A stretch of DNA of 64,000 bases from HRBIN30 sp964534275. GTDB lineage: Bacteria > Desulfobacterota > Binatia > HRBIN30. Of the stretch, positions 17,755-27,009 are shown piece by piece. Made by a program: the position numbers and the translations under genes. The DNA lies in the NCBI GenBank assembly GCA_964534275.1, contig CAZHQG010000010.1, positions 58,262 to 122,261 on the forward strand. Reading direction: 5' to 3'. The number at the start of each line of letters is the position of its first letter. Within the stretch, counting starts at the first letter, position 1. Below the pieces are notes generated by a model. It saw only the letters and a program-made list of their open reading frames with translations, ran no database searches and was not told the origin of the DNA.

Positions 17755-19046
17755 CCGCGTTGTGCCTGACACTTGTTCGCAGTGTGCACGCCGAGACGGT
17801 GCGCACATTGGCGGATTGCATTGAGTTGGCGCTGCGCCACCATCCTGCTTTACAGGCAAGCTCCGCACGTGTGCGAGCAGCGCAGCAGCGGATCCGGCAA
17901 GCCGCCGCGCCGTTTTTGCCGCAAGTCGATGCCACGTACAGCGCCAACCGCCGAAACACGAGCGTGGCTGCGCGCACAGGAACGACGCTCGGCACGGCAA
18001 CCCAAACCTTCAACTTTTTCAATACGGGAGTCAGCTTTAGCCAACTGTTGTTCGACTTTGGCCAAACCCTGCATGCCATCCGAGCCGCTCAAGCCAACGC
18101 CGACGCCGCGGCAGCCGATCTGGCAAGCCAACGAGAGCAGGTCATTTTTGGCGTCAAACAAGCGTACTTTGCATTGCTTACCGCACAACAGTTGCACCAG
18201 GTCGCGGAGGAGGCGGTGCGCCAAAGCGAGAAGCACCTCGAGCTAGCCGAGGGCCGCTATGCCGTCGGCCTTGCTCCGAAACTCGACGTTACTCGCGAAC
18301 GGGCGCAACTGTCGGCAAACCGGTTGAACCTTGTCCAGGCGGAAAACAACGTGCTTCTCGGGCGAGAAACTCTGCGCACCGCGATGGGCCTGGACGAGCC
18401 GGTGGGATTTTCGCTCGCGGAACTTCCCCATGTCCCACTGGCGGCTGCGGACGAAAAGGCGCTGGTGGAAAAAGCTTGGGACCTTCGCCCGGAACTCGCG
18501 AGCCTCCGTGCACAATTACGGGGTGCGGAGCAACAAGTTGCCGTGCTCGAGCGCAATCACTTGCCGTTTGTGACCGCGGGCGGCCAGTATCAGTGGTCCG
18601 GCGCAGATTTTCCCTTGCAGTCGAATTGGAATATCGGGGCGGCGGTTACTTTGCCTCTCTTCCGAGGAGGGCTCACAGTGGCACAAGTTGTCGAAGCAAA
18701 GGAAAACCTCGCCGCGCTGACCTACCAAGAGAAGCAGCTCCAACAAAGTGTGGCCCTCGAGGTGCGTCAAGCCCTGTTACGCGTGCGCGAGGCCGAGCAA
18801 AGCATCGTGGTTGCTCGCGAGGGCTTGGGGCAAGCACAAGAAAGTTTACGGCTTGCCGAAGGCCGCTACGCCACAGGTGTGGGCAGCATGATCGAGGTGA
18901 TCGACGCTCAAGCAACTTTCGTTTCCGCGCGCGGCCGACAGGTACAAGCATCATACGACTACCATACGGCCGTAGCCGCATTGGAGAGGGCCGTGGGGAC
19001 AGTGCTGGGGCCGACAGGCTCCCCGTTGGCGTCCTCCGAGGAGTGA
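17733..19046 (+). CDS. TolC-family outer-membrane efflux channel 2
   Basis: A 437-residue outer-membrane efflux protein with a signal peptide (ITAVTALCLTLVRSVHA) and two OEP repeats beginning at LADCIELALRHHPALQASSA and, in the second half, VEKAWDLRPELASLRAQLRG. Length is typical. The GTG at 17733 is preferred because it gives the signal peptide and has GGAGG 5 bases upstream; earlier in-frame codons would add about 80 residues of sequence overlapping the TetR gene. It is the only channel of operon 2 and probably serves both the RND and the MacAB-type systems. The adaptor starts 3 bases after its stop. Confidence 0.92.
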   Translation: MRTITAVTALCLTLVRSVHAETVRTLADCIELALRHHPALQASSARVRAAQQRIRQAAAPFLPQVDATYSANRRNTSVAARTGTTLGTATQTFNFFNTGVSFSQLLFDFGQTLHAIRAAQANADAAAADLASQREQVIFGVKQAYFALLTAQQLHQVAEEAVRQSEKHLELAEGRYAVGLAPKLDVTRERAQLSANRLNLVQAENNVLLGRETLRTAMGLDEPVGFSLAELPHVPLAAADEKALVEKAWDLRPELASLRAQLRGAEQQVAVLERNHLPFVTAGGQYQWSGADFPLQSNWNIGAAVTLPLFRGGLTVAQVVEAKENLAALTYQEKQLQQSVALEVRQALLRVREAEQSIVVAREGLGQAQESLRLAEGRYATGVGSMIEVIDAQATFVSARGRQVQASYDYHTAVAALERAVGTVLGPTGSPLASSEE

Positions 19047-19049
19047 ACC

Positions 19050-20168
19050 ATGGGTCGTTTGCTTTCCCCAAAACTCGAGTACCTGCTCCTGTCGCTACTC
19101 GCCCTAGCGTGTGGCGACACGCGTGGTGGCCCTGCCTCGCCGCCTCCGGTGCCCGTCGTCGTAGCGCGCGTGGAGCAGCGCCCGGTCGAGCGAAAAGTGA
19201 AAGCCCTGGGCACGGTCGAATCGGTGCACGTAGTCCGGCTGACCCCGCAGGTAGACGGCCAGCTGCTGAGCGTGCACTTCGGCGAGGGCGACCGAATCGA
19301 GCAAGGCCAACTCCTGTTTCGCATCGATCCACGACCCTTCGAGAACCTGCTGCGGCAACGGGAAGCCGCGCTGCAACGCGATCTTGCGGAACTGCGCATT
19401 GCCGAAGCAGAAGCCAAGCGCCGCGCAGCCTTGTTCGAGCAAGGGTTCGTGTCGGCAGAGGAACACGAGCAAGCGCAGTCGCGGGCGGAGTCGCTTCGCG
19501 CCTTGGTTGCGGCCGATCGCGCCGCGGTGGATGACGCCCGACTACAACTTTCGTACTGTTCCATTTATGCGCCGGTCACCGGGCGAGCTGGTCAGGTGTT
19601 CGTGCACCCAGGCAACATCGTACGCAAGAACGACACGGTGCTGGCCACCGTGCAGCAAATGCACCCCATTCGCATCGCGTTCGCGGCCCGCGAGGGGGAT
19701 CTAGCGCAGATCTTGCAACAGGCAGAACGAGGAGCGCTGGTGAGCGAAGTCAGCCCCCTGCAAGACGGGGCGACGGTGCTCCGTGGGCGCGTGGACTTCG
19801 TCGATAACACCGTGCAGCGCTCCACGGGCACGATTCTTCTGAAAGCCACCTTCGACAATCTGCACGAGCTTCTCTGGCCTGGCCAGTTTCTACCCGTGGA
19901 ACTTGTGTTGGAGGAAATTTCCAGTGCGTTGGTCGTCCCCCGTGTGGCTCTGCAAACAGGACAACAAGGCCTGTACGTGTTCGTTTTACAGCCGGACAAC
20001 ACCGTGCGCGTGCGCGAGGTGTCGGTAGCGTTCGAGCTGGATGGCGATGTCGTGGTCGCAACTGGTCTTCAACCTGGAGAGTGGGTGGTCACGGAAGGAC
20101 AGATCCGACTCACCGACGGAGCACGGGTCGAAGTGAAGGAGCGGCGAACCGCAAGCCCGCCCGCGTAA
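19050..20168 (+). CDS. RND efflux periplasmic adaptor (MdtA-like)
   Basis: A 372-residue membrane-fusion protein. It has a lipoprotein signal (LLSLLALAC, lipobox Cys near residue 21), a first lipoyl half at VRLTPQVDGQLLSVHFGEGD, a coiled-coil hairpin of Glu/Ala/Arg heptads, a second half at SIYAPVTGRAGQVFVHPGNIV, and barrel and membrane-proximal domains. VDFVDNTVQRSTGTILLKA is characteristic of the MdtA/AcrA subgroup. A GAGGAG ribosome site overlaps the end of the TolC gene. The pump follows after 25 bases. Confidence 0.93.
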   Translation: MGRLLSPKLEYLLLSLLALACGDTRGGPASPPPVPVVVARVEQRPVERKVKALGTVESVHVVRLTPQVDGQLLSVHFGEGDRIEQGQLLFRIDPRPFENLLRQREAALQRDLAELRIAEAEAKRRAALFEQGFVSAEEHEQAQSRAESLRALVAADRAAVDDARLQLSYCSIYAPVTGRAGQVFVHPGNIVRKNDTVLATVQQMHPIRIAFAAREGDLAQILQQAERGALVSEVSPLQDGATVLRGRVDFVDNTVQRSTGTILLKATFDNLHELLWPGQFLPVELVLEEISSALVVPRVALQTGQQGLYVFVLQPDNTVRVREVSVAFELDGDVVVATGLQPGEWVVTEGQIRLTDGARVEVKERRTASPPA

Positions 20169-20193
20169 TTCGTGGCGTAATTCGAGGACACCC

Positions 20194-23100
20194 ATGAACG
20201 TGTCGGAAATTTTTATCCGCCGCCCCGTGGCTACCACGCTCCTCATGGTGGCACTCACTGCATTCGGCGTATTCGCCTACCGCACGCTTCCAGTGAGCGA
20301 CTTACCCAACGTGGACTTTCCGACCATTCTCGTGTCGGCAAGCCTGCCCGGCGCGAGCCCAGAAACCATGGCGTCCGCGGTGGCTACCCCCTTGGAACGT
20401 CAGTTCTCTACGATCGCTGGTCTCGAGTCGCTGAACTCGGTGAGTTCGCTAGGCACCACACAAATCACGCTGCAGTTCGACCTGTCCCGCGATATCGACG
20501 CGGCAGCGCAAGACGTACAAGCAGCGATCAGCCGTGCCGCACCACTGCTACCCGGAGACATGCCGGCGCCACCAACGTTTCAGAAAGTAAATCCTGCCGA
20601 CCAGCCCATTCTCTTTCTGAGCCTCACTTCGGCCATCCTGCCCCTCTGGCAACTCGACGAGTTCGGCCAGACCTTGCTGGCGCAACGTATCTCCATGGTC
20701 AACGGGGTCGCCCAGGTGCTGGTGTTCGGCTCCCAGAAATACGCTGTACGCGTCAAGGTCGACCCGCGCGAACTTGCCAGCCGCGGGCTGGGCATCGACG
20801 AAGTAGAAACCGCCATTCGGCGCGCCAACGTCAACCTACCGACAGGGATTCTCCAAGGACCCGACCAGCGTTTTACCGTTCAGGCCACCGGGCAGCTCAC
20901 CTCTGCCCATCAGTACAAGCCAGTCATTGTTGCCTACCGAAATGGGGCGCCGGTGCGGCTGGAGGATGTCGCCAACGTCGTGGACGGCGTGGAGGACGAT
21001 CGTTCGGCTTCGTGGTTTGGCGATGTTCAACGCCGGCAACGTGCCATCGTGTTGGCTGTTCAACGGCAGCCGGGCACCAATACGGTACAGGTGGCAACGG
21101 CGGTGAAAGCGCTGTTGCCGCAGCTCGAAGAGTTTTTGCCGCCAGCGGCGGAACTGCAAATCTTGTTCGATCGGTCGCAGTCGATTCGCGAGTCCGTTCG
21201 CGAAGTGCAGTTCACGATGTTTCTCGCCCTCGTGCTGGTCGTGCTGGTGATTTTTCTTTTCTTGCGCGACCCTTCGGCCACGCTGATTCCAAGCCTCGCC
21301 TTGCCCGTTTCGCTCGTGGGCACCTTTGCATTCATGCAACCCCTCGGCTTCAGCATCGACAATCTTTCCTTGCTAGCCCTGACGCTGTCGATTGGATTCG
21401 TGGTCGACGACGCCATTGTGATGCTGGAGAACATCGTGCGCCACCGGGAAGCAGGGAAACCGCCATTTGTCGCCGCTGTCGAGGGTGCCCGCCAAATTGG
21501 TTTTACGATCGTCTCCATGACCCTCTCCCTCGTGGCGGTTTTCATTCCGGTGCTGTTCATGCCGGGAATTGTCGGCCGCCTGTTTCACGAATTTGCCGTC
21601 ACCATTTCTATTGCCGTTTTGCTTTCTGGAGTCGTTTCCCTCACGCTCACACCAATGCTTTGCAGCCGCTTCTTGCGGCACCAACATTCCCACGCAGAGG
21701 CAGGATGGAACGCACTCTTCGAGCGCGGATTTGCCACCCTTCTGCGGTGGTACGAAGCCAGCCTTCATGGGGTCTTGCGCTGGCGGCGAACGGTGTTCGG
21801 GCTTTCCCTCGTTCTCCTCGTAGCCACGCTTTGGTTGTTCGTACGCGCCCCCAAAGGGTTTATCCCGAACGATGACTTGGGCTCCATCTTTGGCGTGGTC
21901 GAGGCCGACCAGTCGGTTTCGTTCGACGCCATGCGCCAATATCAAACGAAGGTGCTGGACATTGTGCGCACCGATCCCGCGGTTCGAGTAGTTTCCGGAA
22001 GCGTCATCGGCAGCAACGCCGCGGCCGGAAGTACGATGAATCAGGGGCGCTTGTTTATTTTTCTCAAGCCGCGTCACGAACGCGAGCCGCTGCCAACTGT
22101 GCTCGCACGCTTGCGGCAAAAGACCGCGGACATTCCTGGGGCGCGCGTGTTTTTACAAGAGTTGCCCACCATTCGAATCGGCGGACAGCTCACGAAGAGC
22201 TTGTACCAGTTCACGTTGCAGAGCCCGAATACAGAACAATTGTACGCTGCCGCTCAACAGCTAGAGTCGGCGCTTCGTCGAGTGCCTGTGCTGCGCGATG
22301 TCACCTCCGATCTGCAGCTTCGCAACCCGTATCTCGAGGTGGTCATCGACCGGGACCGTGCTGCGGCGTTGGGCGTCAGCGCCGAGCAGGTCGAACTCGG
22401 GTTGCATGCAGCGTACGGAGATCGATGGATCTCCACCATTTATGCCCCGAACAACCAGTACCGCGTCATCCTCGAGGTACAAGAGCGTTTCCAGACCGAT
22501 CCGGCAGAGCTGCCCTGGCTTTACTTGCGCTCTCAACAAAACGCGCTGGTACCTTTGACCACGGTCGCACGACTGGAGCAGCGCTACGGTCCGCTGACCG
22601 TCAATCACACGGGTCAGTTACCGGCGGTCACGATCTCGTTCAATCTCGCGCCCGGGGCATCGCTCAGCGATGCGGTCGAGGCCGTTCAGCGAGTCGCACG
22701 CGAGCAACTTCCTTCGGGTATTACGACCACGTTCCAAGGAGCCGCTCAAGCCTTTACCGCTTCGCTTACCGGAATGTGGGCGCTGCTGATCGCGGCGGTG
22801 CTGGTGATCTATTTGGTGCTGGGCATTTTGTACGAGAGTTTTTGGCACCCGATGACCATTTTGTCAGGACTTCCGTCGGCTGCGTTTGGCGCCCTCTTGG
22901 CCCTCGGACTCTTCGGCATGGAACTCAATATTTACGGCTTTGTCGGCATCATTTTGTTGATCGGGATCGTGAAGAAAAACGCCATCATGCAAATCGACTT
23001 TGCCCTCGACGCCCAGCGCCACGAAGGCAAGCCGCCCCTCGAGGCGATCGTAGAAGGCTGCCTCGTACGGTTTCGTCCGATCATGATGACCACGATGGCA

Positions 23101-23328
23101 GCGCTTCTCGGAGCCCTGCCGATCGCGCTCGCTGCGGGAGGTGGCGCCACTTCCCGCCGACCCCTCGGCGTCGCCGTGGTGGGCGGACTTCTGTTCTCTC
23201 AGCTCATCACCCTGTACATCACCCCTGTGTACTACACGTATCTTGAGTCGTTCTCCGCGTGGTTGCGGCGACTGCGAGGTGCATGGCCAGCGACTTCGAC
23301 CGCAGTCGCAGGATCCAGCCGTGACTAG
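20194..23328 (+). CDS. RND (MdtB/MdtC-like) multidrug efflux pump 2
   Basis: A 1044-residue HAE1-type RND pump. It begins NVSEIFIRRPVATTLLMVAL, the usual start of MdtB/MdtC-type pumps. TM4 acids lie in GFVVDDAIVMLENIVRHREA (about 403-422) and the TM10 lysine in IGIVKKNAIMQIDF (about 924). LTPMLCSRFL ends the first half. It is only distantly similar to pump 1, so this is a second system rather than a recent copy. The MacA-like adaptor starts 8 bases before its stop codon. Confidence 0.95.
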   Translation: MNVSEIFIRRPVATTLLMVALTAFGVFAYRTLPVSDLPNVDFPTILVSASLPGASPETMASAVATPLERQFSTIAGLESLNSVSSLGTTQITLQFDLSRDIDAAAQDVQAAISRAAPLLPGDMPAPPTFQKVNPADQPILFLSLTSAILPLWQLDEFGQTLLAQRISMVNGVAQVLVFGSQKYAVRVKVDPRELASRGLGIDEVETAIRRANVNLPTGILQGPDQRFTVQATGQLTSAHQYKPVIVAYRNGAPVRLEDVANVVDGVEDDRSASWFGDVQRRQRAIVLAVQRQPGTNTVQVATAVKALLPQLEEFLPPAAELQILFDRSQSIRESVREVQFTMFLALVLVVLVIFLFLRDPSATLIPSLALPVSLVGTFAFMQPLGFSIDNLSLLALTLSIGFVVDDAIVMLENIVRHREAGKPPFVAAVEGARQIGFTIVSMTLSLVAVFIPVLFMPGIVGRLFHEFAVTISIAVLLSGVVSLTLTPMLCSRFLRHQHSHAEAGWNALFERGFATLLRWYEASLHGVLRWRRTVFGLSLVLLVATLWLFVRAPKGFIPNDDLGSIFGVVEADQSVSFDAMRQYQTKVLDIVRTDPAVRVVSGSVIGSNAAAGSTMNQGRLFIFLKPRHEREPLPTVLARLRQKTADIPGARVFLQELPTIRIGGQLTKSLYQFTLQSPNTEQLYAAAQQLESALRRVPVLRDVTSDLQLRNPYLEVVIDRDRAAALGVSAEQVELGLHAAYGDRWISTIYAPNNQYRVILEVQERFQTDPAELPWLYLRSQQNALVPLTTVARLEQRYGPLTVNHTGQLPAVTISFNLAPGASLSDAVEAVQRVAREQLPSGITTTFQGAAQAFTASLTGMWALLIAAVLVIYLVLGILYESFWHPMTILSGLPSAAFGALLALGLFGMELNIYGFVGIILLIGIVKKNAIMQIDFALDAQRHEGKPPLEAIVEGCLVRFRPIMMTTMAALLGALPIALAAGGGATSRRPLGVAVVGGLLFSQLITLYITPVYYTYLESFSAWLRRLRGAWPATSTAVAGSSRD

Positions 23329-24514
23329 AAAACTTCTCCTGATGGCGGCTGCGGCGATCGTCGTTACGGGCGTCGCGTACGCTGCCTGGCAACTCTGGCC
23401 GAGCAACGAACCGACTCGGTACAAAACCGCAGTGGTCGACCGCGGGGACATCGTGACTTCGGTGACGGCAACGGGGACCGTCAACCCGGTCACCACGGTC
23501 CAGGTTGGCACCTACGTCTCTGGGCGCATCATTGCCATCGATGTGGACTTCAATTCCCCGGTCCGCCGCAATCAGCGCGTTGCCAAAATCGATCCCGCCC
23601 CGTTCGAGGTGAAGGTCCAAAAGGCCGAAGCCGCCTTGGCGAATGCGAAAGCAAAACTTGCAAAAGACCGCGCCGACCTGGCCCTGAAGGAACTCACTTG
23701 GAAACGGCATCACGAGCTTTACGAGCGCGAACTGATTGCACGTGCCGATCTGGACCGAGCACGCAGCGACTACGAACAAGCTCTCGCCCAAATCGCGGTG
23801 GACGAAGCCGCGGTGCGACAAGCCGAAGCCGATCTTGCGGAGGCGCGCATCAACCTCTGGTACACGGACATTCTCGCGCCGGTCGACGGGATCGTCGTGT
23901 CGCGCAACGTGAATGTCGGGCAGACGGTGGCCGCAAGCTTTCAAACTCCCACGTTGTTCCTCATCGCCGATGACCTCACCAAAATGCAGGTGGACACCTC
24001 GGTGAGCGAATCGGACATCGGGCAGATTCGAGAAGGCCAACGCGCCGTGTTTACGGTGGATGCCTACGGCTCGCGCACGTTCGAAGGGTTGGTCACACAG
24101 GTGCGCAACGCGCCCACGACTGTGCAAAACGTCGTAACCTACGATGTAGTGGTCGCTGTCGAAAATCCCGACCTTGCACTGAAACCGGGAATGACAGCCA
24201 CGGTGACGATCACCACGGCGGAACGCAAAGGAGCCATTCGCGTGCCCGTGCGGGCACTGCGTTTTCGCCCCGAAACCGCGCGTGCCGGGGAGGCCCCCCG
24301 TGAAGCACAACGAGGCGAGTCGCACGTTTGGGTGTTGCGTAACGGCACCCTGTCCCCTGTCGACGTGCAACTCGGCCTTCGCAACGAAACCCACGCGGAG
24401 CTGTTGCACGGCGACTTGCAACCAGGCGACGAAGTCGTGGTGGCAATGGAGCGCCAGGGCGCACGTCGCAGCGCTCCGGGACTGCCTGTGCCTGGTGGAA
24501 TTCGCCTTCGTTAA
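23321..24514 (+). CDS. MacA-like ABC exporter periplasmic adaptor
   Basis: A 397-residue membrane-fusion protein with one N-terminal transmembrane anchor (LLLMAAAAIVVTGVAYAAW), the MacA signature VTATGTVNPVTTVQVGTYVSGRI, a hairpin of Ala/Glu/Lys heptads, NLWYTDILAPVDGIVVSRNV, and ALKPGMTATVTI in the barrel region. The GTG at 23321 is inferred: it overlaps the RND stop by 8 bases, has AGGAT upstream and places the anchor at the N-terminus. It precedes separate ATPase and permease genes, so this is a MacAB-type unit fused to an RND operon. Confidence 0.9.
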   Translation: MTRKLLLMAAAAIVVTGVAYAAWQLWPSNEPTRYKTAVVDRGDIVTSVTATGTVNPVTTVQVGTYVSGRIIAIDVDFNSPVRRNQRVAKIDPAPFEVKVQKAEAALANAKAKLAKDRADLALKELTWKRHHELYERELIARADLDRARSDYEQALAQIAVDEAAVRQAEADLAEARINLWYTDILAPVDGIVVSRNVNVGQTVAASFQTPTLFLIADDLTKMQVDTSVSESDIGQIREGQRAVFTVDAYGSRTFEGLVTQVRNAPTTVQNVVTYDVVVAVENPDLALKPGMTATVTITTAERKGAIRVPVRALRFRPETARAGEAPREAQRGESHVWVLRNGTLSPVDVQLGLRNETHAELLHGDLQPGDEVVVAMERQGARRSAPGLPVPGGIRLR

Positions 24515-24523
24515 CGCACGACC

Positions 24524-25225
24524 ATGGGCCGAACGCTCATCGAGGTCACCGACCTTTGGCGGGTGTACACGAACGGAGGCGTCGAGGTCCCAGCGTTGCG
24601 GGGCGTGTCGCTCCGTATCGAGGAAGGCGAATTCGTTGCGGTCATGGGAGCGTCGGGCTCGGGCAAGTCGACCTTCCTCAATCTGCTTGGCTGTCTCGAC
24701 CGACCCACACGCGGGCACTACCTTTTGCGCGGCCGTGACGTGGCGCAACTATCGGCCGACGAGCGCGCAGAGGTTCGCAATCGCGAGATTGGCTTTGTGT
24801 TTCAGAACTTCAATTTGCTCCCCCGCGCAACCGCGGTGGAAAACGTCGAACTACCGCTGTTCTATAGTCCCCTACCGTATCGCCAACAGCGGCCGCGCGC
24901 TCTCGAAGCTCTTGCAGCTCTCGGGCTCGCGGATCGAGCCCACCACTACCCGAACCAACTTTCTGGAGGTCAGCAGCAACGTGTGGCCATCGCCCGCGCC
25001 CTCGTGAACAGCCCCGCTCTGGTCTTGGCTGACGAGCCGACCGGGAATCTTGATTCACAAGCCAGCGCGGAACTCATGCAGCTTCTCGTCGGACTCAATC
25101 GGCAGCGTGGAGTCACCATCGTTTTGGTCACTCATGAGCCGGACATTGCTGCGTACGCGCGGCGTCTCGTGCAGTTTCGCGACGGAACCATCATCGCAGA
25201 TCAACCACAAGAGGGGCGGTCGTGA
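24524..25225 (+). CDS. MacB/LolD-type ABC transporter ATPase
   Basis: A 233-residue nucleotide-binding subunit. Walker A GASGSGKST (42-50), Q-loop FQNFNLL (93-99), signature LSGGQQQR (146-153), Walker B ALVLADEPTGNLD (165-177) and the switch His in VTHEPD are all intact. This is the MacB/LolD branch that partners FtsX-type permeases. In many bacteria MacB is one fused protein; here ATPase and permease are separate, with a 4-base GTGA overlap between them. Confidence 0.95.
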   Translation: MGRTLIEVTDLWRVYTNGGVEVPALRGVSLRIEEGEFVAVMGASGSGKSTFLNLLGCLDRPTRGHYLLRGRDVAQLSADERAEVRNREIGFVFQNFNLLPRATAVENVELPLFYSPLPYRQQRPRALEALAALGLADRAHHYPNQLSGGQQQRVAIARALVNSPALVLADEPTGNLDSQASAELMQLLVGLNRQRGVTIVLVTHEPDIAAYARRLVQFRDGTIIADQPQEGRS

Positions 25226-26454
25226 AGCTCTTGAGAATGACCTTTTTGGTGGCACTCGGTGCACTGCGGCGGAACAAGCTGCGCGCAGCGCTCACGATGT
25301 TGGGGATCATCATTGGCGTCGCTGCGGTGATTGCCATGGTCAGCATCGGCCAAGGGGCAAGCGCGGCTGTGCAAGCGCAAATTCGCAGCCTGGGAACGAA
25401 TTTGCTGATGGTCATCCCTGGGGCGACGACCGCTGCGGGGGTGCGCTCGGGCTGGGGTGGGGTGTCGACGCTGACGGTCTCCGACGCGCGTGCCATCGAG
25501 CGCGAGTGCAGTGCAGTGGCTGCGGTCACCTATTTGCGCCGGCAGGTCGTGCAGGTCGTGCATGCGGAGCAGAACTGGTCCACGGTTGCACAAGGAACCA
25601 CGGTCAGCTTTCCGGTCGTTCGCGAGTGGGGCATAGCGCGCGGGCGTTTCTTCACCGAGCGCGAGGAGGAGGCAGCGGCGCGCGTGGCAGTGTTGGGCCA
25701 AACCGTGGTGGATCAGCTGTTCGGCGCGGGGCAGGATCCGCTCGGAGCGACGATTCGGATTCGGAACGTACCGTTCGAAGTGATTGGCGTGTTAGAAGCG
25801 AAGGGACAGACCACCTGGGGCCAGGATCAAGACGACGTGGTCATCGTCCCGTTTTCGACGGCGGAACGGCGATTGTTTGGAACACAGTTGTTCAACTTCG
25901 TGGACATGATCTTTGCCTCGGCACGGTCCACCGCAGACATCCCAGAAGCGGCTCAGGAAATCCGTGCCTTGCTCCGCGAGCGCCACCGAATTCCCGCTGG
26001 CGAGGACGACGATTTTACCGTTCGGTCGCTAGATGACATGGCACGGGCCTCGGAAAGCGCTAGCCGCGTCATGACCAACTTGCTGTTTGCCGTTGCGTCG
26101 ATTTCCCTCATCGTCGGTGGCATTGGCATCATGAACATCCTGCTGGTGTCGGTCACAGAACGAACCCGCGAGATTGGTTTGCGGATGGCCGTTGGCGCAA
26201 AGGCACGCCACATCTTGCTCCAGTTCCTCATGGAAGCGATCGTACTGAGCGTGATTGGAGGCTGTGCTGGCATCGTGGTCGGACTGATTGCCTCGGTGCT
26301 GGTATCGAGCCTTGGGGGCTGGCCAACGTTGCTGTCTCCTCTAGCGATTGTTGGGGCTTTGGCGTTTTCGGCCGCTGTCGGAATCTTTTTCGGTTACTAC
26401 CCTGCTTGGAAGGCCTCGCGCCTGGAGCCCATTGCCGCGCTCCGATACGAGTAA
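25222..26454 (+). CDS. MacB-type ABC permease (FtsX family)
   Basis: A 410-residue permease with an N-terminal MacB periplasmic core domain (about 20-250, begins LRAALTMLGIIIGVAAVIAMVSIG) and a C-terminal FtsX domain with three more helices (ASISLIVGGIGIMNILLVSV, SVIGGCAGIVVGLIASV, ALAFSAAVGIFFGYYPAWKA). RTREIGLRMAVGAKARHILLQF is the family signature between helices. GTG start inside the ATPase stop. It is the last gene of the second efflux operon and converges on the minus-strand gene ending at 26496. Confidence 0.94.
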   Translation: MKLLRMTFLVALGALRRNKLRAALTMLGIIIGVAAVIAMVSIGQGASAAVQAQIRSLGTNLLMVIPGATTAAGVRSGWGGVSTLTVSDARAIERECSAVAAVTYLRRQVVQVVHAEQNWSTVAQGTTVSFPVVREWGIARGRFFTEREEEAAARVAVLGQTVVDQLFGAGQDPLGATIRIRNVPFEVIGVLEAKGQTTWGQDQDDVVIVPFSTAERRLFGTQLFNFVDMIFASARSTADIPEAAQEIRALLRERHRIPAGEDDDFTVRSLDDMARASESASRVMTNLLFAVASISLIVGGIGIMNILLVSVTERTREIGLRMAVGAKARHILLQFLMEAIVLSVIGGCAGIVVGLIASVLVSSLGGWPTLLSPLAIVGALAFSAAVGIFFGYYPAWKASRLEPIAALRYE

Positions 26455-26495
26455 AATCCGCAACGGGCCAGAGCACAGCGAACCGACGGCGCTCG

Positions 26496-26894
26496 TTAGC
26501 GCATGAGCTGCAACCCAAAAAAGGCGTGCGCCCCAGCCACGAGCATCGCCAGCGCCCCAAGCCATGGGTGCACCTGACGGATCCACGATTGGTGCATGAA
26601 CGGGCGGGTGCACCACAGCAACAGCAAAACTGCGGTCAGAAGTGTGCCGGTACGAAAGTGCACCGACGTACCCGGTTGCAAATCGAATCGTCCGAGCCAT
26701 ACAGCAGCGAGGCCACTGGCTTGCGCAAGCAACGCTGCAGCGCACACCCATGGTCCCAAGCGCACGTGCCACTGCAAAAACTCTTTCCGGCGTTTGGGCC
26801 AACTCCGCGCGCGCAAGCCCATGCTGCCTAGCGACAGCACCAGACCGACCACGATTCCGCCAAATACAGGGTGGGCGTAGTCGGCCCAGCTCAC
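26496..26894 (-). CDS. small four-helix membrane protein
   Basis: A 132-residue integral membrane protein with four hydrophobic segments (VFGGIVVGLVLSLGSMGL; VCAAALLAQASGLAAVWL; TGTLLTAVLLLLW; LGALAMLVAGAHAFFGL). Each has a nearby His (HPVFGG, WHVRLG, HPWLG, AHAFFG), a pattern reminiscent of b561/DUF4079-like haem proteins; that relation is a guess. GTG start supported by GAGGAA 9 bases upstream. It may be the last gene of the minus-strand lux-like unit, 115 bases beyond the dehydrogenase. Confidence 0.6.
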   Translation of the reverse strand: MSWADYAHPVFGGIVVGLVLSLGSMGLRARSWPKRRKEFLQWHVRLGPWVCAAALLAQASGLAAVWLGRFDLQPGTSVHFRTGTLLTAVLLLLWCTRPFMHQSWIRQVHPWLGALAMLVAGAHAFFGLQLMR

Positions 26895-27009
26895 GGAGCG
26901 AAGTTCCTCTCACAAACTCGGCGGAACGCCGCGGCGCAGCGTCCCGATCGTGGCTGCCAGCGATCGCGCGCCCCGTACCGGCAGTGGCAAGGTCGGGCGA
27001 TCGTTAGCG

